64,000 nt of DNA. Origin: Maniola hyperantus (lineage: Eukaryota; Arthropoda; Insecta; Lepidoptera; Nymphalidae). Location: the NCBI RefSeq assembly GCF_902806685.2, contig NC_048553.1, forward strand, positions 6,555,099 to 6,619,098, written 5' to 3'. This document shows positions 29,141-40,739 of the stretch, in pieces (within the stretch, counting starts at the first letter, position 1; each line of letters opens with the position of its first letter). Made by a program: the position numbers and the translations under genes. Below the pieces are notes generated by a model. It made no database searches, was not told the DNA's origin, and saw nothing but the letters and a program-made list of their open reading frames with translations.

Positions 29141-30910
29141 AGATAAATCAAACATGAAAAACTGTTTAAGTACTTGTTAGAACACACATAAAGTAGAGTT
29201 CCATAGCCATGCAGTTGTTTAAAATCTTAACAGTCATTATTTCTCGAACGGTGGGTACTTTTTCCGAAAACTGTCTAAGCCTCACAATGGTTTCAAAATA
29301 ATATTTAACGAGGAATCACACGAAAGGTTAACCAGTTTTTTTCCACTCTAACTTTTCATGTTCACCATGGAAGTTAAACCCAGAATATTTATTGAAACTT
29401 TAATAGGCTTTTATGTAGCGATAATAGGTTTCTATACCAATGCTAAATATCAATTTTACAGCTTTCATAGTTTATTTTTAAAATTCCGGAGACACCCAGA
29501 CAGATGGATTAGATGAAATTTCAGGGTTCCTTGTTTCACTACAGAATTCTAAAAAGTTTACTAAGGAAGTTCTTAATCTATCAGATACGCTTTTGTTATC
29601 TGCTGTAAGTAAGTAATTTATCCTGCCGAACAAAAATAAACGTCTTATATTATCTTATTGCTTTCTTAGTCTACACACTGGGTGGAATTGTAAGTTGACA
29701 CTAACAATAAAACTTCTTTCTGTCTGTCCCTTCCTCTATTTCTTGAAGTATAGATAATACCACTAACTTTGCTAATTGGACCAACAAGCAATTCCCAAGC
29801 GTCTCCAATTGCATCGCAAACTTCGTGAAAGGAACAAAAAGTTTTGTTAAAAAACCAACCGTTCGGACAAATCTCGCACACCGAGAATTAATGCAGCGCA
29901 GTTTCTTTTTTAATTTGGTAGGAGTGTTCGTTAAAAATTCAAGAGGTACCAGGGTATGCTTTAAGAATGATTGATGCCTTAGGATGCCGTATAAACAATA
30001 CATTGTGTTTAAATGCATTTGCACAGGGCGACATTTTCACGTGCATTAAATGTGCGTTTTGGGCATTTGTGTTACCGCCAACGAGGAAAAGACTATTTTC
30101 GCGCTTACGAAACGTACATTCAATATATTATTCCAAATCAATAAAAGATATAAAAATATTAAATATAGTTGATCACCGACTGTAAACACTGTGGAGAAGA
30201 ACTCTCTCTCCTCTAGTTTATCGCAGCGACAAGAGCTATCAAAAAGAAAACTCTCTCAATGCTGCTCCCTTGGCAAACAAAACATTCGCTCAGTTACTTA
30301 TTTTATATGAACACGTGTGAAATTTAGACTTACAGATTTTTTTAAGCTGCTAATTATTTTGGGCTTATTCCCTGTATACCCACTAGAAAGAATTGCGGTT
30401 CTTTAGGGTTCTTAAAATTCCTATGTCAAACACGGAATCCGCATGACTTATCTATCTAAATTTGCATGCTGTAGCCGCCTATAATTTTCATTGTATAATA
30501 GCCTGGCACATAGGATTTGTATTTTGTAATTTTATTTTTGTATAATTTTGTTGGTAGTTCAGTCAGAGGTTTTTGCTACCGAGTTAGTTTTGCTACACAG
30601 CGCGTGCGTTGTACGCAGGGTCTGAGTTCGTGTCGTAACTCAAAGAAAATGAGCGTTATTCATCTGTTAGGGCTAGTTTTCTTATCAGGCTAATGATCAG
30701 CGTCAGCGATCAAGCGCTAACCTGTCAGCGTTATTCAGAAATGCTTCATAGTAATGCATAAAAGGCCTGCAACTCCGCACAAACTGACCACTGTTGCTTA
30801 TCAGGGCTTATCGATCGTTATTCAAGAACTGTTTATAATAATGCAAACTGGAAAAAAAACAAGCCCTAGGAATTCATCCGCCGAAAAATGAGCTTTAGAG
30901 TAATGAATGA
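29141..30910. other. Long stretch with no certain feature
   Basis: No repeat family recognised. On minus, 29701-30024 holds a 107-codon frame (..LRCINSRCARFVRTVG..), and a second frame inside it (29666-29881) gives 71 codons containing FHEVCDAIGDAWELLVGP. Neither is a domain I know. Both frames cannot be real and neither has a clear codon signature, so I do not call a gene. Composition at 29680-30110 is slightly more gene-like than its surroundings. Confidence 0.35.
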
Positions 30911-31134
30911 CTAGCTGATGCTCGCGACTTCGTCCGCGTGGAATTAGATTTTTAAAAATCCCGTGGGAACTTAAAAAAGTAGCCTATGTCACTCTCCAGG
31001 TCTTTGACTATATCCATGCAAAAAATCACGTCAATCCGTTGCTCCGTAGCGACGTGATTGAAGGACCAACCAACAAACCAATAAGCCAACAAACCAACAA
31101 ACAAACACACTTTCGCATTTATAATAAGGGTACT
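30911..31134 (-). mobile_element. HelB Helitron, complete
   Basis: CTAGCTGATGCTCGCGACTT, CGTCCGCGTGGAATTAGATT, TTTAAAAATCCCGTGGGAAC, AGTAGCCTATGTCACTCTCC, AATCACGTCAATCCGTTGCT, (CCAACAAA)n and ACAAACACACTTTCGCATTT with ATAATAAGGG. Intact CTAG terminus; a good reference copy. Confidence 0.9.
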
Positions 31135-32796
31135 GATTTTTTTAGTACAAATACAATAATTTTTATTGTTCTAACGAATTAATCATAGATAAAATTTAAA
31201 TCCGCAACAGTTTTACAATTACACCACAATCTACGGGTGGTTGAACGGCGAGAAGAGTGCGCCAGACAGAGATCGCTATATTTATCCCCGTGCCGAACAA
31301 AGAAAATAATATCGCTCCTTATCACAAAGGTCCTTTTTTACTGCAATGATTTCGATACATCACTGATTTTTACGGCTATCGACTGTTAAACGTTTTAGTA
31401 TCCATAAATAACTTTATATTATGTCATTCATTCGGTTGCTGTAATAATAACAGCAATCGAAAGATTGCGTATTGTAAGACCGATAATGTTGTCACAAAAT
31501 TGCTTTTATGCGTTGTTTCTTAGGAAGTTGACATATTTTTAACTCAACTTCGGGAGGGTTATAATATTAGAATTTTACTTTGTTTGTTTATTTATTGGTT
31601 CAATGGTTCCATCTCAATTACCTAGCATAAAATTTTATTCGATTTGCGTTTAGCGTGTCATAGTTTATGTGACATCATAACAAATAGAGCCCATCAGAGG
31701 TAGACGTTGATGTGACCTTTTTTTTTAAAAAGCAAGAGTAGTTCACCTCAGTATCATTTTTTTCAATGCCCTTGGTGCTGCCGAATCTTATTGATGCTAT
31801 CACATGCATTCCAGGATTGACAAATGAGGCGCTAGTGCTTTTTGCGCCTTCTGTGGATGTTGCAGAACATCTTATGAGATCACCTATTATAATAATAACG
31901 TAACCAAGAAAACTAGTGTCTTGAAACGAAAGAATATAAGGTTTTTGTGTACACGATACCGACTCTAAGCTTTTATATTCGATTTTCTTAGTCTTTGAAA
32001 TTCTGATAACAAGTTGAGATTACATAAGAGACAGAATAATGAGTTTTATTCTCTTTTGTTTAAAACTAAAGTTCTGTAACAAACAAACTTTAAGTGACTT
32101 CAAAGTTCTTCAGTTTAATTTCCAGCTATCGACTCACAGATTGAGTAGATTCCTCGTAGTAAGAAGAATAGTTGTAATAAATAAGAAGAAGTATCAATTC
32201 TATCGAATTAGTAACTATCGAGCACTTGGCTCGGAGTTCTACAATATGTTCGCGCCTGCCAACCATTCAGTCTGGTGAGTGCAGACGCTAGACAAAATTG
32301 TCTAACGACATGCTTACCAATTTGTGTTTTGTAGCGCACTCTTGAAAAGGCCTCCAGCTGTGGAAACATGCAGACTGATGGATACATACCAAGTCACACA
32401 ATCTTTATAAAGCATCAAATCTTGAAAGGAAACTTGATGAGTTTTCACATGATATACCTGTCGCAAAAACACGTAATATTGTATTGTCGTGTTTTAAGAC
32501 AGTTGTTTGTTTACGCTCTACAGTTTAGTTCAATGTTTTCGAAGCGCATTTTAAAATGACTGAGCCATCGAAAAATTCTGGTGCATGGCAATTTTAATTG
32601 ATGATGCCGTTTCGCATTGTCATCGCAAAGACAATACGTTTTATTCTGTACGTTATGCAACTTGTATAGAAATAATGAAAGTTTGTTTATTATAAGAAGC
32701 ATTTACTTACTTACTTAAAATATATAGATGTAATTAATATAGCAGAAGTGAATAGGTTTTGATCTATAATCAAAGTAACATAAATAGTAGCATAAA
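31135..32796. other. Long stretch without recognised element
   Basis: About 1.7 kb. Small open frames (60-79 codons at 32039-32278, 32368-32559 and 32511-32702) show no motif. Nothing has a second copy in the window. Confidence 0.4.
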
Positions 32797-33021
32797 TAAA
32801 ACCGGTCGAGTGGGTTCGGTACCATTAAACAAGATATAGCACTATATACATTTTTTTTAATTTGCATGGCAACCGTTTTGGAAATCGTAATTTCCGTTTT
32901 TTATTATTGTAATATTTCATCTCTCTACCTGTTGTTGTTCATGAGATACAGCTGATAGACAGATGGACGGGCAGAGGAGGCTTAGTAATAGAGTCCCAGT
33001 GACACCCTTCGGGTACGGACA
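32797..33021 (+). mobile_element. GTTCC2 element, complete but diverged
   Basis: Head ACCGGTCGAGTGGGTTCGGT and ACCATTAAACAAG. Body TAATATTTCATCTCTCTACC, TGTTGTTGTTCATGAGATAC and AGCTGATAGACAGATGGACG. Tail GCAGAGGAGGCTTAGTAATA, GAGTCCCAGTGACACCCTTC and GGGTACGG. Uninterrupted, and so useful for defining the family boundaries of 24981-25488. Confidence 0.8.
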
Positions 33022-33129
33022 CATTAAGCTTTGAAGAAATACGTGTAATTAAATTGCAGTTTTCATTCATTCCGACACTATGCAATAATTCAGGAGTAGG
33101 TAAAGGCTTTGGGTTTTGGAAAACCTTAA

Positions 33130-33512
33130 AAACTTATTTTTCAATATCTTTAATAACGTAGACGTCACATTGCGCCGAAACGGGAGGGGTGGGGTCGACG
33201 CGGCGGCAGTCGTAGCCCGCGCGTAGCTCGTAGCGCTACGCCGTAGCCGGTACGATCGTATGCAGTGAAGTGCCGACCTGTAATACTCGTGCATTACTGT
33301 AATTCGCGGTACACTTGTAATTTTTGTGCGTGTATGGAGTGTAGTGGAAGTGCTTGTGCGAAAGGTTCTCTATTATAGAGTCCGCCTTTGTTATACCTTA
33401 TGTACGAGTAGAATTTGTGTGATGTTGACTTGTCATGACACATTTTTTGTGACTGAGCTTTTGAAGCGAAATTTTTTATTCAGCTTTATGAATGCTATGA
33501 ATTTTCACTAAG
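33130..33512 (+). promoter_or_regulatory. CpG-rich block with splice donor: candidate promoter and first exon
   Basis: 33160-33290 is unusually CpG- and GC-rich for this window (CGGGAGGGGTGGGGTCGACG, CGGCGGCAGTCGTAGCCCGC, TAGCGCTACGCCGTAGCCGG), and it is not a palindrome or a repeat seen elsewhere here. Downstream, 33511-33518 reads AG|GTACGT, a strong splice-donor match. A non-coding first exon between about 33250 and 33512 would fit. No TATA box is obvious, no conserved protein is encoded, and no partner acceptor can be assigned within the window. Inference only. Confidence 0.3.
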
Positions 33513-33518
33513 GTACGT

Positions 33519-34352
33519 ATTGTTTGTTGGAGTTTATAACCGTGTACTGCTTTTATAATGATGTTTCTTTTAATGATGTCGAGTACGTTTAGTACATAAA
33601 GTTGAATGTTTCGAAAATTAACAAACGAGAATTTGGAACAACTTCTTTATACTTAGCCACGGAGATTTTTGGTAAAAATGCTTAGGTACCTACTGATAAC
33701 AGATATATTACATAATTAGAATATATTTGATATAGTTACATTTATACATACTTTTCAGAATATGTGTGTCCAAACCAAGTAATTTAATAACTTACTGTAG
33801 TCAAGAGCATTACTTAAAAAAAACCTAGGCGTCTATTTGTAGGAAATGTGATCTCTTTTCGTCTCTATCTCTTAATGGTAAAAAACAAAGTCAAAATCCA
33901 CGTTTGCTTGTGTATTCGCTTATAGTAATTACTAAACTTTTAAGAGGATTTTTATGCGATTTTCATCATTATTTGAAACATTTCAAGGTCGGTATTATGT
34001 AGATATATTTACGTTGTACGTATACGTTGAATGCGGATGGAGTCATTGAGAACTGCTTGTATAAAATATTTTTAAATATAAATTTTATCTACGCAGAGCT
34101 GCGAGAAAAAGCTAGCCTGTAACAAAAGTGACAATACAATGTTTACAAAATATATTTTAGGTTATAATTTATTTATTGTTACATTTTTCACCGCATTATT
34201 ATGAAGTACATTTATGAAATATATTTCTCAGATGATATTTTTCTTTCTTTACTAACGCTTCTTACATATCTTATTGTGTTTTATCCTACACATTTTAAGA
34301 GGTATGAGTATTGATAGCCTAGTACTCAAGACGTTTTATTCCTAGTGAAGAC
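33519..34352. other. Unassigned AT-rich stretch
   Basis: No gene or repeat recognised. If the candidate donor at 33513 is real, this would be first-intron sequence. Confidence 0.35.
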
Positions 34353-34580
34353 TTAGCTTAGTGAAATACAAGCTCTACTGGTCATCATCCCTTTTAATAC
34401 ATCCAGTCCTTCTGAGAATATATCCCCCATGGAGAGACCCCTGAGTTCATTCAACCTAATAATATTCCTACCTAATACTGTTATACTTATGAGAGCATAA
34501 GGTGTCTTACACACGTTCAGTACTTTGAATTCACATGTGAGGAAGTCAATACATCGTATATCCAGTCTGATAAGATGCTT
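34353..34580 (-). other. Leucine-rich open frame of uncertain status
   Basis: A 97-codon minus frame starts at 34646 inside the SINE2 copy and stays open to 34353. The part outside the SINE contains CIDFLTCEFKVLNVC and later LNELRGLSMGDIF, a spacing faintly like leucine-rich repeats. No splice signals could be matched with confidence and I do not recognise a homologue. It could be a decayed exon or chance. Confidence 0.2.
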
Positions 34581-34584
34581 CAAA

Positions 34585-34735
34585 ATCACGGCTCGGACCG
34601 AAAAGCGAAAGGTGTTCTGTTCAAATCCAATCGTTGCACTATTCAACGAATCTACTTACTTTTAGCACAAGTTTTACGCTATTAGTTTGAGATGAAAGGA
34701 GAATAGGTATTACTCTGGTTAAAGATGTCTAAGTT
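34585..34735 (+). mobile_element. SINE2, degraded copy lacking its start
   Basis: CGGACCGAAAAGCGAAAGGT, GTTCTGTTCAAATCCAATCG (B-box region TTCAAATCC), TTGCACTATTCAACGAATCT, TTTTAGCACAAGTTTTACGC and TTTGAGATGAAAGGAGAATA match SINE2 at 19100-19220 in order. The A-box part is not recognisable. Confidence 0.75.
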
Positions 34736-35220
34736 TCTTTAAAAAATATATCTACATAATACACAGCTAGCAACTTACATGACAAAAATCAAATTCAAGG
34801 CAGCAGAACCGTTGGTCTCTACAATAGCATTTTTCGTCTTTTTCAAATTCATCCATATGCAGTATGCACACGTTAAAATTAACTAGATCCAACTATTGTG
34901 TTGGGTAATAGATTTGAACATGCGTGAGATCCCTAACGCGCTCAGATCCAAAATGAAGGATGGTGCTCATTATTGTGAGATGCCTCTCTTTGTCTATGTA
35001 CTATTGCTCTATTTTCCCCATTACTTCCCCTACATGTTCTACTCTACATTTTTATACTCTCTGATGGTTGATGGATAAATATTATACCAAACATTGTATT
35101 TTTATGTAATGTATCGTTAAGTTTTGTTTATCGGTTTAAACACTATGAAGACGCTTTGAAGTTTCAATAAATAACTAAAAACTATATTATAGAACAAAGT
35201 TAATCTGAGGCACAAGTATT
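34736..35220. other. Unassigned stretch
   Basis: A 60-codon + frame (34896-35078) has no known motif. No repeat recognised. Confidence 0.4.
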
Positions 35221-35410
35221 CATCATCATCATCATCTTCAACCGATAGACGTCCACTGCTGGATATAGGTCTCTTATAGGGACTTCCACACGCCACGGTC
35301 TTGCGCCGCCTGAATCCAGCGGCTCCCTGCGACCCGTCTGATCACTGATGTCGTCCGTCCACCTAGTGAGGGGTCTTCCAACACTGCGTCTTCCGGTGCG
35401 AGAATCCAAA
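35221..35410 (-). mobile_element. RTE-like LINE 3' end (RTE tail)
   Basis: CATCATCATCATCATCTTCA, ACCGATAGACGTCCACTGCT, AGGGACTTCCACACGCCACG, GTCTTGCGCCGCCTGAATCC. The minus frame (69 codons, from 35409) reads RTGRRSVGRPLTRWTDDI and ends RDLYPAVDVYRLK followed by a methionine run from the (GATGAT)n tail. This is the C-terminal end of an RTE-clade LINE protein with frameshifts. 5'-truncated as usual. Confidence 0.8.
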
Positions 35411-35454
35411 GGTGCTGGAATGACAAAGTATTAACCTGCATTAATTGTTTGTGT

Positions 35455-35742
35455 CGTTGTTGTCAACCAATAAATGACCACTGCTGGACTTAGGTCTCAT
35501 GAAGGGATTTCAACACTTCTGCGACTCGTTTGATGCTGTCGTTGTCTGTTTATCTAAAGGACAGTCTGCCATTCTAGCTCCTTGAGACCTCAATGTATCA
35601 GTTTTCCGAATTATGTGCGCCACTGTCAACAATCACTGTTCGAAGACTTTGGTCGATTCAATTTGGCTCTGTGGGATTCAAAGTGGTTTTGCCATTATCT
35701 CGATGACGTTCCTACCGCAGTGTTATGTACTGAGGTCTTATA
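35455..35742 (-). mobile_element. Older RTE tail, diverged
   Basis: GTTGTCAACCAATAAATGAC, CACTGCTGGACTTAGGTCTC, ATGAAGGGATTTCAACACTT, CTGCGACTCGTTTGATGCTG and CGTTGTCTGTTTATCTAAAG match the RTE tail at lower identity and reach further upstream than the other copies (to TGACGTTCCTACCGCAGTGT). It sits immediately beside the younger tail at 35221-35410 in the same orientation. Confidence 0.65.
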
Positions 35743-38200
35743 GGTAAGTTGGAAGTCGCAGGATAAACTCCCGCTAGGCAAAATTATTTCTGTTGTGGTC
35801 TGCCAAGCGAGTATAGGTCTAATTATATTGTGTGTGTGTGTATAGATTTAAATATGTATAGATGTAACAATTTTATGGCTGTCCTAGTAAATATAAATAA
35901 AAAATATATAAATATACCCCTTCCAAATTAGCCTGCTTCCATCTTACATTTCTTCATCACCTATCAACAGGCGAGCTCACAATCCGTTTTAAAGTAACCA
36001 GTAAATTTTTTTTTGTTCTCGTTTTATCTTGGACTGCATTATCATTCGCCATCTTGAGATTCCGTTGTCAGACACAAACCTGTCATCAATAAAAAAACAT
36101 AGAAAAGGTATTCACCAAACAATGCTTTAAGATAACATTTTCAGGAATATTTTCTTTTCCCTGAAAGGCTCCCCACTGGGCTTATTGTTTTACGCAGGCT
36201 CTCGGTACCCACTCGCCTGACATTTATAGGTTCTGTTGGAAGCACAATGGGAAACATTTGATTAAGGGTACGGACAAAGAAAAATGTATAAGCACTTATA
36301 TTTAATTGGGAGTAGGCGTAATATTTTCATACTGTATTTTTAATGTTACTTTCTGGTGGCGTGGGCTCGTTACGTTTAGGTAAAAATTATAACGAGTAGT
36401 CTCCATCATCGCAGTTTCTACGTGAGTTTTTATTTCTGAAAAAACTTCTAAGAGCCCTTTTTGTAAAAGCCCAAAAGCCAAGTTTAATGGTTTCTTAGTA
36501 TTGTTCGTTTTTGATATGAGAAAATATTTTGATTAGTTATATTTGATACTGATAGTATTAGATTAGAAGCCAAACAGGACATCTGCTACAGCAGATTTGT
36601 TTTTCTTGCCGTAAAAATATAATTGAGTGGTTTTGCTTAAGAACAAGATCGGGTCCGAACAGATACGTCCAAAACATGAAACTCTTTTACAGAGTCTAAG
36701 TTAGTATTCAAAAACATTAGGTAGCATGTCTTCTATGAATAGGTACATACGTACGTACACTATGTACTTGCAACTACTACAAATAGGTACACTGGAAAGG
36801 CAAATCCTAAACAAAAAGTGACAGGCAACACTGTGTTCTAAAAATCGATGCAAGGTAATGTTCGTGAATATGGAAGAAAGCTTTTTAAATGATTCCTAAA
36901 GCCACACAAACCAAAAATATTGTTGTATCTAAAATCATTAGTTGCGAACAACAACAAAATCATCAAACAAACACATGAACGATTACTACACGTAGTGAGT
37001 TACGCAGATTTTGGCTTTCAACTTCAAAGGACCAAACCAACCGTGCAGAAACTTGGCTTCCCGCTTTAATAATAAATTTTGGGTCTCGCCTAATTTCCAT
37101 TCCAGTAAATCTAAAGGTGTTGGATTTACAATTAATTTCCAAGTTGAATAAGTAATAAGAATTCTTCTGTTCTCGAATTATTCTACTCTCTTGTCACTTA
37201 AGTTTATAATTAATTCTTCTTCAACGTTATGAGTCGTGATCCTCTCTGTAAACTATATCTATAAGGCTCGCCAGTATGTATGAGATCTTAAGTCTTTTGG
37301 AAAGAACCTTAAATATTAGTCTGGGTGACCTAGCAAAATAATGACGCCAGCGCGCAGCGGATGGGCACTCTTTCTCTTCTTCTCTTTTTCTCCAAGCGGT
37401 CGGCTATAACTAGATACTTAGGCGTTCCAGTTTAGGTATCAGGTCTTATCATACCACGTGATACTATTAATTATGTGGAAATTAACGCCTGTTCTCGACG
37501 ACTTTATCTACGTAGATTTTCTGTATTTCACTAAAGTTTAAATTATATTAAGATGATTGCAAGTTATCAATTACAAAGAATAAATAAAGTTATAAAGTTG
37601 GAAACTAAAACCCGACTACGACCTCTTAATAAACGCTGAAATATTATAATAAAATTGGCTTTCTGTCGCTTGGTATATTTTATTAGTATACTAAGTATAT
37701 TCATGAACTCAGTATTTTTCCTTTTTCATTTGAAATCTCACTCGATACAATAGCAAAAAAATATATAAAGACCCCCACTTCTTTGGATGTAACATCCATC
37801 AGATCGATTTTGTTTATATGAAATGTAGCCTGTTACCCGGACTATAACGAATCAATTGACACTTCACTCATCAAAATCGTCCCAGTAGTATAGTCGCTAC
37901 AGTGGAACACACATAGATACATACATACATACATATATACATAAACTGCCAAAATAATAACCCTTCCTTTTGGTTTTGCCGTATAGTCGGGTAAAAGGCA
38001 ATCTGTTTGCATCAGTCGTAACAAATCAATTCGATGATACGCGCAAAAATTGACATCAACAAAAAGTAGCTAGATTCGTAGTTTTAATAGTAAAGTTTTC
38101 AAGTTCTTTACCGAAGTAATAACATCTGATTACTCTTGTTTGTAAACAAAATGGTTTATTGTTCGAAAGTTTCCGATTGTTTATTTGCTTAGTAGGTAGG
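35743..38200. other. Long stretch without recognised element
   Basis: About 2.4 kb of AT-rich DNA. Minor features: (TG)5 near 35831, a (CATA)n microsatellite at about 37914-37945, and a GC-rich snippet GCGCCAGCGCGCAGCGG near 37346. No genes, no second copies. Confidence 0.4.
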
Positions 38201-38234
38201 TCTCCACGATTTGACCTACTACAAATCGTGGAGA
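38201..38234. repeat. Short perfect hairpin
   Basis: TCTCCACGATTTG (38201-38213) and its exact complement CAAATCGTGGAGA (38222-38234) around the 8-nt loop ACCTACTA. 13-bp stem, single copy. The left flank AGTAGGT (38191-38197) is complementary to ACCTACT in the loop, so an alternative fold is possible. Confidence 0.7.
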
Positions 38235-38338
38235 TTCTATAATTTGGTTTCTTGGCTCAAATCAAGTTTTGCTTACGTAGGTACTATTATTGTAGTTGTA
38301 TTAGGTCCTACCTACACTAAAAACTCAAACACAAATAT

Positions 38339-38494
38339 AATGCGTACAAAATGAGTTTTCACGCGCCATTTTAACTTTATATGTCAACTGTTATGTTAAA
38401 AGTGCGATTTTAGTCCTTATTTAGGTGAACCGTACTTTTGACATGACACAGAGTTAAAATGGCTCGTGGCGGACTTATTTTGTACGGATTGTAC
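38339..38494. mobile_element. Palindromic MITE M2, copy 2
   Basis: GCGTACAAAATGAGTTTTCA, CGCGCCATTTTAACTTTATA, TGTCAACTGTTATGTTAAAA against the return arm GTACTTTTGACATGACACAG, AGTTAAAATGGCTCGTGGCG and CTTATTTTGTACG. Same layout as copy 1 (1193-1356), but with more mismatches between its arms. Confidence 0.8.
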
Positions 38495-39493
38495 TTTATT
38501 TCCTTGTAGGTTTATTTTACAGGAGCTCGCGCTAAAGTAAATAATCGATAGAAACTCACTCGTTGTTCTTTTTAATTATGATAAAATGTGAAGTAACTAC
38601 ATGATTCGTAAAATCTACTTATGGCATCATAACATGAATATTTATATTATGATATTCTTACAATAATATTATCCCCGAACATTTTTCTCTACCAGTTTTA
38701 TAGGCATTCTCTACCAGATCTCTAGCTATCTTTCGTTGTGACGGATTCGGTGCTAACGTAGAGCCTTAGAGCATACTTCAAACATTATTATGGCACTGCA
38801 GAGACTATTATTTTTCCATCCCGCACGGAGACTACTTCACCCTGTGAAAGCTTCTCGCCCACCCACTTCTAGCGCCATATAAATTTATTCACCCTACTAT
38901 ATAGGTACACTGACTTCTTTATCACGAAAGTAGAAATAAACTTGTACAAAGAGTAAAGTAAATTAATTTAAAAGTAAAATATTCTTTATTGTACACCAAA
39001 ACTAAAACAATAGAAATATAACAAAGAAATATAAGCAGGAAAAGATTCACTTCCTCGTTTCTAATACTCACTGCTAGAATATGGCTTTATTTTCGCAAAT
39101 TGTTAAATTTCATATGCCTAATTATGAAACAGTATAATATACCTAGACATTAATAAAAATATAGTGGTAGTTTTTGGTACAAATTAAATTGTTTTTATAG
39201 CCCCACTACGCGTTCTAATAGCACATTAATGATACCCACTTCGCCCTAACGCCTAAAAACACATAACCTGACACAAATCTGACATAACAAAACACACGCC
39301 AGGTTAGACGGGGGCATAAATCAATTTGAGTAATACAGAATTTCTGACACGTCGAAGGCAAAACACAATTTCCCTCACAGTACAATCACCTCTACGTGAT
39401 TAACCCTAAGAAGTACATTTGCTTGAAATCAAAATTACGCTTTTGCAGATTATTTTTTACACGTTGGCTACTACCACATACCACCATGGACTA
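38495..39493. other. Stretch without recognised element
   Basis: About 1 kb. No gene or repeat recognised. AT-rich throughout, with slightly richer patches at 38820-38880 and 39290-39380. Confidence 0.4.
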
Positions 39494-39694
39494 AGAGCCA
39501 GCGCTTGCCAGACCTTGACGTAATTTCTAATACTATTCCGAAGATTTTTTTTTACACATTTATTACCTGTTATCTCCCAAAGCCACCATGATTCAAACAA
39601 ACATCCAAACAAAAGTTCCTCCCAGTGTTGGGAACAATACGCAGTGAAACTTTCAGCTTTTATAAAATAACGAAATTCTGGCACGCGCTGGCTC
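39494..39694. mobile_element. Inverted-repeat element M6, copy 1 (decayed)
   Basis: Left end GAGCCAGCGCTTGCCAGACC, interior ACATTTATTACCTGTTATCT, CCCAAAGCCACCATGATTC and TTCCTCCCAGTGTTGGGAAC, right end CTTTCAGCTTTTATAAAATA, CGAAATTCTGGCACGCGCTG. Compared with copy 2 (60413-60768), most of the left arm is deleted. The 75-codon minus frame here is fortuitous. Confidence 0.8.
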
Positions 39695-39914
39695 TCTCTC
39701 TACCACTAAGCATAGCGTGATAAGGGGTTCGTGACCACTCGTTTTATCAAAGAGCAACCACGCAAACCACTTGTTTGAGAAATAAAAGTTATTAAATTTA
39801 ATATGGTGTTTTGTCGTTTTGAATAGATAATTTCATGCTATTGTTGTGTGTAATTAGTATTTTGGGGTCGCACCATGAACAATCGTATTTTCATGAATAG
39901 GGACCATTATTTTC

Positions 39915-40360
39915 ATGGGCTTCAAACCATAGGGGCGTATTCACATTATACTTACTCTTTGTTTTCAGGTGTTAAAACTACTAAATATCTTTGTTGTTGT
40001 AACAACCATACATCAACAATACCTAAGTATGTATTGCTTTATTTTTTAAAGTTACTATTTATTTCAAGGCTGTTTTAGGCTGGATTCGATAAATAAGCAT
40101 TTGCGTTTTATTATATACAATATCTGTCACCAGCTGTACTCATGGATTTAGTCGACGTTAGCCCGACTAGTTTCGAACCCATCCGGGGTCCTTATTCAAG
40201 GGAGTCATTTCGCGCACGCGTCACGGTTGAGACTGCATATAATGGAAGGTCAGAGGTTGTATATAATGGAAATCACTCACGATAGTTTAAACGCTAAAAT
40301 TTGCATTTTGTTTATAAAGCCGCGAGATACACCCCTATGATTTGAAGGCACGATTATAGT
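39915..40360. mobile_element. Possible TIR element (single copy)
   Basis: GGGCTTCAAACCATAGGGGC at 39917-39936 is the near-inverse of ACACCCCTATGATTTGAAGG at 40330-40349. The two lie about 410 bp apart and frame a segment containing GACGTTAGCCCGACTAGTTT, CGAACCCATCCGGGGTCCTT and a direct repeat of ATATAATGGAA (40238, 40261). Read on minus, GGGTTCGAAAC (40169-40179) is B-box-like. Only one copy, so boundaries and class are uncertain. Confidence 0.4.
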
Positions 40361-40441
40361 ATAATATGAACCGTCGAATTCTGTGTTAAGTTTTCCATCA
40401 GCCACTTATGATTCTTTTTATCTTAAAACATTAATGTATAA

Positions 40442-40735
40442 CTAGCTTATGCTCGCGACTTCATCCGCGTGAACTACACAAATTTCAAACGCCTATTTAC
40501 GCACTCCTGACCTGAGTCCGTGAAAATACATTCTTTTTTGTTTTGTATGCTTGGTAGCTTATGTTATGACATATTATGTCGTAGATATTCTTTATATCCG
40601 TAGTTTACCTCGATCGCTGTAAAAGGTTAAATTTTCAAAAATGCTTTCTTAGGGGATGTAAAGGTATAATAGCTATATGCATGCCAAATTTCAGCCTTGA
40701 TCTGTCCAGTAGTTTGAGCTGTGCGTTGATAGACG
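40442..40735 (-). mobile_element. HelA Helitron interrupted by repeat R
   Basis: CTAGCTTATGCTCGCGACTT, CATCCGCGTGAACTACACAA and ATTTCAAACGCCTATTT (to 40497). Repeat R then follows (GCACTCCTGACCTGAGTCCG... to about 40619), and HelA resumes with AAATTTTCAAAAATGCTTTC, GCCAAATTTCAGCCTTGATC, TGTCCAGTAGTTTGAGCTGT and GCGTTGATAGACG. The distal (CAGT)n / CCTTTTCC end is missing. Confidence 0.78.
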
Positions 40736-40739
40736 AGCC

